Below, in pieces: positions 59,537 to 64,000 of a stretch of DNA of 64,000 bases (the stretch's first letter is position 1; each line of letters begins with the position of its first letter). The notes beneath the pieces were generated by a model. That model worked only from the letters and a program-made list of their open reading frames with translations, did no database searches and was not told the origin of the DNA. Position numbers and translations under genes: made by a program. The stretch comes from CAZNSX01 sp964575845 (GTDB lineage: Bacteria; UBA8248; CAZNSX01): NCBI GenBank assembly GCA_964575845.1, contig CAZNSX010000005.1, positions 186,001 through 250,000 of the forward strand, read 5' to 3'.

Positions 59537-60436
59537 ATGGATCGAGTGACGGTCAGGGTTCCGGCCAGCACCACAAATCTCGGACCGGGCTTCGATGCCC
59601 TTGGCATCGCCCTCTCCCTCTATAATGAAGTCCGGCTTGAAGAGAGGCGCCGAGGCCTGAAAATCGATGTTGAAGGAGAAGGGAGGAAAAGCCTTCCCAG
59701 GGATGAAGAGAACATAGTCTTCAGGGCGGTCAGCGCGCTCTATGAGCGGGTGGGACGCGGCCTTCCGGGTCTCTCCCTCCATCTCACCAACCGCATCCCC
59801 CTTGCCCGCGGTCTCGGGAGCAGCTCCGCGGCCCGGGTGGGGGGCCTCCTCGCCGCCAACCACCTCCTTGGCGAGCCGCTTTCGCGGGAGGAGCTCGCGG
59901 GAATGGCCACCGGGATGGAGGGCCATCCGGATAATGTCGTGCCCGCTCTTTTCGGCGGCTTCACGGTGGCCGCGCTCGAAGGGGGGAGGGTCCTCTGGAG
60001 CAGGGCTCCCCTGGACGGCCGCTTCCGCTTTGTGGTGGCGGTGCCTGAGATTGAGGTGGCTACTGTTGAGGCGAGGCGTGTCCTCCCCGAATCCCTTCCC
60101 CACAGGGATGCCGTCTTCAACGTGCAGCGCCTTGCGCTTCTCATGGCTGCCCTTGCCGGAGGGGACGGCAAACTCCTCTCGAGTGCAATGGAGGACAGGC
60201 TTCACCAGCCCTACAGGGCTCACCTGATGGGCCCGCTGGATGAGGTTTTCCGGGCGGCCCGCGAGGCGGGGGCGCTCGGGGTATCCATCAGCGGGGCGGG
60301 CTCCTCTGTTCTGGCTCTCGCCATCGAGGCCCCCGAGAAGGTAGGCGCCGCGATGGAAGAGGCATACCGTGATAACGGCATCGGGTGCAGGAGCCTCGTG
60401 CTCGAGGTTGACGGGGCCGGGGCCCTCATAATCTAG
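59537..60436 (+). CDS. thrB: Homoserine kinase
   Basis: A 299-residue GHMP kinase. The N-terminus VRVPASTTNLGPGFDALGIAL, the ATP loop PLARGLGSSSAARVGG and the C-terminal motif GVSISGAGSSVLAL are diagnostic. It phosphorylates homoserine for threonine biosynthesis. It starts 9 bases after the GTPase gene; a threonine synthase gene is not adjacent. Confidence 0.95.
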   Translation: MDRVTVRVPASTTNLGPGFDALGIALSLYNEVRLEERRRGLKIDVEGEGRKSLPRDEENIVFRAVSALYERVGRGLPGLSLHLTNRIPLARGLGSSSAARVGGLLAANHLLGEPLSREELAGMATGMEGHPDNVVPALFGGFTVAALEGGRVLWSRAPLDGRFRFVVAVPEIEVATVEARRVLPESLPHRDAVFNVQRLALLMAALAGGDGKLLSSAMEDRLHQPYRAHLMGPLDEVFRAAREAGALGVSISGAGSSVLALAIEAPEKVGAAMEEAYRDNGIGCRSLVLEVDGAGALII

Positions 60437-60448
60437 AAAGGGGAAAGC

Positions 60449-60871
60449 ATGCCCGTGAAGAGCCACACTCTCACCCTCTCCACGAAGGGGTTCTCCAGTG
60501 TGCTCGATATAACCGAGGAGGTGAACGCGGCCGTCAGGAAGAGCGGCCTCCGGGATGGAATCGCCTGCGTCTTCGTCTCCGGCTCGACCGCCGGGGTCAC
60601 CACCATCGAGATGGAGAGCGGGGTCGTGGAGGACCTGCGTCAGGCGATAGAGCGCATGGCTCCTCAGAACATCCCCTACGCCCATGATGCCCGCTGGGGG
60701 GACGGGAACGGCTTCTCCCACGTGAGGGCGGCCCTGCTTGGGGCCGGGCTCTCGGTGCCCTTTGCCGGAGGCAGGCTCATGCTCGGCACCTGGCAGCAGC
60801 TGGTGCTCATAGATTTCGATAACCGCTCCCGCAGGAGAGAGGTGTTTATCCAGATTGTGGGCGAGTCGTAG
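60449..60871 (+). CDS. YjbQ family protein (UPF0047)
   Basis: A 140-residue single-domain protein: FSSVLDITEEVNAAVRKSG, VSGSTAGVTTIEME, HDARWGDGNGFSHVRAALLG and LGTWQQLVLIDFDNR. This is the YjbQ/UPF0047 fold; family members have been linked to thiamine-phosphate synthesis, but the physiological role is open. It lies between thrB and the DUF364 gene with short gaps. Confidence 0.92.
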   Translation: MPVKSHTLTLSTKGFSSVLDITEEVNAAVRKSGLRDGIACVFVSGSTAGVTTIEMESGVVEDLRQAIERMAPQNIPYAHDARWGDGNGFSHVRAALLGAGLSVPFAGGRLMLGTWQQLVLIDFDNRSRRREVFIQIVGES

Positions 60872-60883
60872 ATGGAGGACGAG

Positions 60884-61708
60884 ATGGAAAGCCTTAAGGA
60901 GACGGTAGAGCACCTTGAGGGGAAGCTCTCTGGAAGGCTCCCCGAGCTTCAGGTGGAGAGGGTGGCAATAGGCGTCTTCTTCACGGGCGTGGTCCTTGCG
61001 GGCGGCCACTCGGGAGTCGCCTTCACGCCCATAGGCGAGATGCCGGAGGCCGTCTGCTGCCCCACCACTGCGGCCCGCATGCCGAGCGCGGGCGCGCTGA
61101 GGGGAAAGCCCGCGCGAGAGCTTCTTGCCTACGCCATGGATAAGAACGTTCTCAAGTGCGCCCTGGGCATCGCCACCATGAACGCCCTCTCCGCATGCCT
61201 CCTCGAGGGAGGGGAGCGGGACGGCTTTGAGCTCATCCCCGGCGCGGATGCAATCGAAGAGTCAGACCTCGTGGGTGCGGACGGCATCGCCCTCGTGGGC
61301 GCCTTCACCCCCTTCATAAGGATGCTAAAGAAGCTTGGAAAGCCCTTTTTCATCCTTGAGAAAAAGCCCGATGCCCTGAGGCCTGAGGAGCTTTCCTTTT
61401 ACAGGCCTGCAGATAGCTATCCCGAGGTCATCCCTAAAGTGGAGCTCGTCATCCTCACGGGCGTCACCATCGTTAACCACACCCTGGATTCCCTCCTCTC
61501 CCACCTCAAGCCCGGCGCCAGGGCGATAATCGCCGGGCCCACGGCCAGCATGGTGCCTCAGGCCTTTTTCCGCCGCGGGGTAAGCCTCATGGGGGGCGTG
61601 CGCATCTATGACCCCGAGAGCCTCGTCACCCTTCTCATGGAAGGCGGCTCGGGCTACCACATGTTCAGCCGGTGCGCTGAAAAGATAGTCCTCAGGCCGA
61701 AGGGCTAG
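60884..61708 (+). CDS. DUF364 (putative heavy-metal chelation) protein
   Basis: A 274-residue protein of the DUF364/DUF4213 type: GVFFTGVVLAGGHSGVAFTP, ARELLAYAMDKNVLKCALGIATMNALS, then a Rossmann-like C-terminal half with GADGIALVGAFTPFIRMLKK, LILTGVTIVNHTLDSLL and GPTASMVPQAFFRRGV. I prefer the ATG at 60884 (GGAGG 5 bases upstream); an ATG at 60872 directly after the yjbQ stop is possible. Such proteins are proposed to handle metals or cofactors (molybdenum, nickel), without a proven reaction. Confidence 0.82.
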   Translation: MESLKETVEHLEGKLSGRLPELQVERVAIGVFFTGVVLAGGHSGVAFTPIGEMPEAVCCPTTAARMPSAGALRGKPARELLAYAMDKNVLKCALGIATMNALSACLLEGGERDGFELIPGADAIEESDLVGADGIALVGAFTPFIRMLKKLGKPFFILEKKPDALRPEELSFYRPADSYPEVIPKVELVILTGVTIVNHTLDSLLSHLKPGARAIIAGPTASMVPQAFFRRGVSLMGGVRIYDPESLVTLLMEGGSGYHMFSRCAEKIVLRPKG

Positions 61709-61812
61709 GGCCGGGAAGAATAGAAGAAAGCCTGGTGTTTTAAAGGAAACAGGCGAATGCAGGAGGGGGAGTTCGGTGGTGAGAGTCCATCTCCCCTTTA
61801 TCTCTTAATGCT

Positions 61813-61882
61813 GGTCACGGCGCAGCCGTGACCTACCCACCGGTAAATCCTTCACCGGGGTAGGGTGAGGCCGCGCCTCACC
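61813..61882. repeat. Cluster of three hairpins
   Basis: Three inverted repeats sit end to end: GGTCACGGC-GCA-GCCGTGACC (61813-61833, 9-bp perfect), CTACC..CCGGT / ACCGG-GGTAG (61833-61863, with a 2-base bulge) and GGTGAGGC-CGC-GCCTCACC (61864-61882, 8-bp perfect). A partial copy, TCACGGCGC, recurs at about 61888. They lie between DUF364 and the PCD gene. REP-like element, mRNA stabiliser or cis-regulatory RNA are all possible. Confidence 0.6.
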
Positions 61883-61945
61883 TCATGTCACGGCGCGGGA
61901 GTAAACAGGTTATCTATCAAGCGGAATAGGAAAGGAGTGGCAGCG

Positions 61946-62275
61946 ATGCCTGAACTGGCGGAAAAGGAGTGTGTCCCCTGCAAGGGTGGGGTGCCTCCCC
62001 TTAAGGGGGAAGAGCTGGGCAAGCTCTATCAAGAGCTCGGAAACAGCTGGCGGGTCGTGGATGAGCACCACATAGAGAAAGAATATAAATTCAATAACTT
62101 CAGGGAGGCGCTTGACTTCACCAACAGGGTGGGAGAGCTCGCCGAAGCTCAGGGCCACCACCCCGACATCTACCTCGCCTGGGGGAAGGTGAAGCTCCAG
62201 CTCTGGACCCACAAGGTTGACGGCCTGACCGAGAGCGACTTCGTGTTCGCCGCAAAGGCGGACAGGCTCCTCTGA
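61946..62275 (+). CDS. Pterin-4a-carbinolamine dehydratase family protein
   Basis: A 109-residue PCD/PhhB protein. The ATG at 61946 follows AAAGGAG at 9 bases. The active-site motif is GHHPDIYLAWGKVKLQLWTH with the two catalytic His, followed by LTESDFVFAAKAD. An N-terminal extension (ECVPCKGGVPPL) carries a CxxC common in this subgroup. No aromatic amino acid hydroxylase is near, so it may serve molybdopterin or act as a general pterin enzyme. Confidence 0.9.
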   Translation: MPELAEKECVPCKGGVPPLKGEELGKLYQELGNSWRVVDEHHIEKEYKFNNFREALDFTNRVGELAEAQGHHPDIYLAWGKVKLQLWTHKVDGLTESDFVFAAKADRLL

Positions 62276-62299
62276 AGGCCCTGAAGCTCCGCCCAGGCC

Positions 62300-62638
62300 C
62301 TACGCCAGCCGGGCCACGCGCTCCGGCACGGGGGAGAAGATTTCCTCCATCAAGGCCGGGCCGTCCTCAAGAGCCCGCATACCGTGATGGCAGCCGGGAG
62401 GAAACCGCACCGCCTGCCCCGGCCCGAGCACGACCTTCTCCCCCTCTATCGTCACCTCAAGCCGCCCCTCCAGCACCTGGCAGAACTGCTCATCAGGGTG
62501 GCTGTGGGCTCCGTGCGCCGAGCATCCCGCCTCAAACCGCTGGCGCAGGATGAGAAGCTTCTCACCCACTATCATCCTGCGGCGAACCCCGTCATAGGGT
62601 TCCTTCTCGGGCATTTCATCCCAGGTGTAAATCTCCAT
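62300..62638 (-). CDS. Cupin domain protein
   Basis: A 112-residue single-domain cupin. The ATG at 62638 has GGAGG 7 bases upstream. Motif 1 is AHSHPDEQFCQVLEGRLEV, motif 2 is PPGCHHGMRALEDG; together they supply the metal-binding His/Glu set. Function unknown. Confidence 0.88.
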   Translation of the reverse strand: MEIYTWDEMPEKEPYDGVRRRMIVGEKLLILRQRFEAGCSAHGAHSHPDEQFCQVLEGRLEVTIEGEKVVLGPGQAVRFPPGCHHGMRALEDGPALMEEIFSPVPERVARLA

Positions 62639-62782
62639 GGCGATCCTCCAGGCTGAGATTGAAAGGGGACCTGAAGCCAGCTCTCTCTTCCAAGCACGCC
62701 TGAGCATACCCAAAGCCCCAGAATTGCGTCAAGGAGCAAAGATTTGCCCTTATTTGTGCCGGATTTGTGAAAGGCGCACCCA

Positions 62783-62811
62783 TTGAAAGCCCTTATGGTA
62801 GGAAATATAAC
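62783..62811 (+). promoter_or_regulatory. Putative sigma70 promoter
   Basis: TTGAAA (62783-62788), a 17-base spacer and TATAAC (62806-62811), about 100 bases before the exported-protein gene at 62909. Confidence 0.45.
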
Positions 62812-62908
62812 CTTTAGCATCTTGATGAAAGGGTGGATAATGGGAGCGCCCCCCATGGTCCGGCGAACGCAGAGGAGCCCTTGCCGAGCCGGGGAGGAGG
62901 AGAAAGGA

Positions 62909-63427
62909 ATGAGGCGGCTGACGGTAGTCCTTATCGTTGGTTTGATATTGCTCCTCGCACTTGAGGGGAAGACGAGGGCACTGAATGAGCCAAGAACCAT
63001 TAATGGGATCACTCCGGTAGTGCTGGTGAGTGAAGGCGTCCCCCTCGCAGAAAAAGAGCTCGCCGACCATCTCTTTTCCGCCCTCAAAGCCAGTCTCCCG
63101 GATATGAAAGTCCTCCCGCCCCGGACCTCAAGAATGTATGGAGGCCTGGAGTCCCTCTGCCCGCCGCCCACAGGCTGCCTTATCCTAATTGTTGCTGCGG
63201 CCAGGCCCGAAGGAGAGGACGCCTGGCACGGAAGCATCTCCCTCATGGCCTACCGTCTAGGGAAGCCCTCAGATAAAGAGCATGCGCCGCTAGGCTCGAT
63301 GTTGCAGAAACCCCAACGCTTCAGCGGCTACCCCTCCCGCGACCTCGCCGGTATGGTCAAGGCGTATATTGATGAGGTAGTGAGCGGGTTTGCCGCGGGG
63401 TTTAGGAAGGGGGAGATTGGGAAGTGA
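62909..63427 (+). CDS. Exported protein of unknown function
   Basis: A 172-residue protein. GGAGGAG precedes the ATG at 62909. A signal peptide (MRRLTVVLIVGLILLLALEG) is followed by NGITPVVLVSEGVPLAEKELADHLFSALKASLPD and two Cys in LCPPPTGCLILIVAAARP. No family was recognised. It precedes the AbiGi-like gene by 26 bases. Confidence 0.65.
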   Translation: MRRLTVVLIVGLILLLALEGKTRALNEPRTINGITPVVLVSEGVPLAEKELADHLFSALKASLPDMKVLPPRTSRMYGGLESLCPPPTGCLILIVAAARPEGEDAWHGSISLMAYRLGKPSDKEHAPLGSMLQKPQRFSGYPSRDLAGMVKAYIDEVVSGFAAGFRKGEIGK

Positions 63428-63453
63428 GGGGGCCGATCGATAGGAGTAAATAA

Positions 63454-64000
63454 ATGTCTCCATTGCAGCGATATGTCTCAAAAGAGTTGACCCACTTTGT
63501 GGGGAGAACTCTGACTGAGGAAGAGGACCAGTACAAGCTGCTTATCAAAATTCTTAAATCAGGCTGGCTCAGCCCACCCCCTCATGAGCACATTTCTGTA
63601 ATAATATTGGATATAACAACCAATGCACGGATCAGTGAAAATGAAATGTACTCCCCGATGGCCGTCTGTTTTTGCGATATTCCGGTCGATGACTTGGGCC
63701 TCCATATAAGTAAATACAGTCCTTTTGGGCTCTCCTTCCTTAAGTTATTTATAGTCCAAAAAGGTGCCAATCCAGTTTTCTATATCTCTAAGAACTCCAC
63801 ATTGAGCGCTACAGATTCCCACCTCCGATCAGACCTTTTTGATGAGATGCTTAGGAAGTATCAGGAGCTTTCAAGTCTATCAGCTGAATTGCGTAGGCAA
63901 CACGGCCTCTCACCCCAAATCTCTCGAGCTCTCACAGAACTTCTTAGCCTGGAGCAATTCCTGAACTTTCAGGTCTTCAGCTTCTTAAAGTGCTTTGACG
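63454..64000 (+). CDS. AbiGi-like abortive-infection protein (partial)
   Basis: An open frame of 182 codons begins at the ATG at 63454 (TAGGAG 6 bases upstream) and runs off the right edge. SPLQRYVSKELTHFVGRTL, LLIKILKSGWLSPPPH, PMAVCFCDIPVDDLGLHISKYSPFGLSFLK and QKGANPVFYI closely follow the pattern I know for the AbiGi family (PF10899 type), the antitoxin-like half of the AbiG abortive phage-resistance system. The sequence is clearly more A+T rich than the genes before it. The AbiGii partner would lie beyond the window. Confidence 0.7.
   Translation, partial: MSPLQRYVSKELTHFVGRTLTEEEDQYKLLIKILKSGWLSPPPHEHISVIILDITTNARISENEMYSPMAVCFCDIPVDDLGLHISKYSPFGLSFLKLFIVQKGANPVFYISKNSTLSATDSHLRSDLFDEMLRKYQELSSLSAELRRQHGLSPQISRALTELLSLEQFLNFQVFSFLKCFD

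Noticed and set aside
58766..61009. A 747-codon open frame on the minus strand
   Set aside because: It is antisense to three well-supported genes (TGS GTPase, thrB, yjbQ); its composition is His/Pro/Gly/Arg-rich with no motif. It results from high G+C at third codon positions.
1..64000. tRNA, rRNA and CRISPR arrays
   Set aside because: No cloverleaf, rRNA-like or regularly spaced repeat pattern was seen on reading both strands; a covariance-model scan was not possible here.

Overview
The window looks like a chromosome segment of a G+C-rich Gram-negative bacterium. Outer-membrane and periplasmic efflux machinery, lipoproteins, an ECF sigma factor, a sigma54 activator, two FmdE proteins and, above all, selenocysteine-coding genes point to an uncultured deltaproteobacterium-like lineage (Desulfobacterota or a neighbour). 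That placement is inference; no rRNA, tRNA or CRISPR array was seen.

Layout. 1-2862 (minus): a MacAB-type ABC efflux pair, macB cut by the window edge. 3235-6013 (plus): pxpABC 5-oxoprolinase genes followed by a stand-alone biotinyl carrier. 6066-12855: an accessory stretch that is more A+T rich, with an IetA/IetS-like AAA ATPase plus subtilisin pair (a known anti-plasmid/anti-phage type), the tail of a broken ABC permease, a FIST sensor with an adenylate/guanylate cyclase, and an IS1380-type transposase relic. 12951-17827 (minus): a peptide/nickel-type ABC importer without ATPase genes beside two FmdE-family proteins. 18071-24617: a methyltransferase, a PAS histidine kinase with an NtrC-type regulator behind a consensus promoter, and a LonB-like protease. 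24693-26121: UspA beside relics of a second UspA and of CtpA. 26388-32638: MFS carrier, Fe-alcohol dehydrogenase, radical SAM/methyltransferase pair, PIG-L deacetylase, SixA. 33300-37466: rhodanese and an assimilatory sulfur operon (sulfite reductase, TusA, DUF2061, APS reductase, CysM). 39089-45741: TetR-controlled RND efflux and a B12-type radical SAM protein. 45872-50146 (minus): MMPL/RND, LolA-like and beta-barrel operon. 50293-53295: ECF sigma, Met/Cys-rich protein, AhpD-like protein and gpmI. 53300-63427: mostly housekeeping genes (BFN nuclease, LMW-PTP, QueH, TGS GTPase, ThrB, YjbQ, PCD). 63454 to the end: a partial AbiGi-like gene.

The most notable content is not visible to ordinary gene callers. 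Three genes read through an in-frame UGA, each followed at the right distance by a bacterial-type SECIS hairpin: a TlpA-like thioredoxin with UxxC (37633-38193), a divergently transcribed DUF1573-like protein with Cys-Sec (38362-38799), and an AhpD-like protein with CxxU (50293-50562). The sulfur-assimilation operon is preceded by a promoter, a 52-codon leader ORF with five Cys codons among its last eight, two hairpins and a possible anti-Shine-Dalgarno segment. This has the architecture of a cysteine-sensing attenuator. Together these suggest a cell with active selenium and thiol metabolism under cysteine-responsive control.
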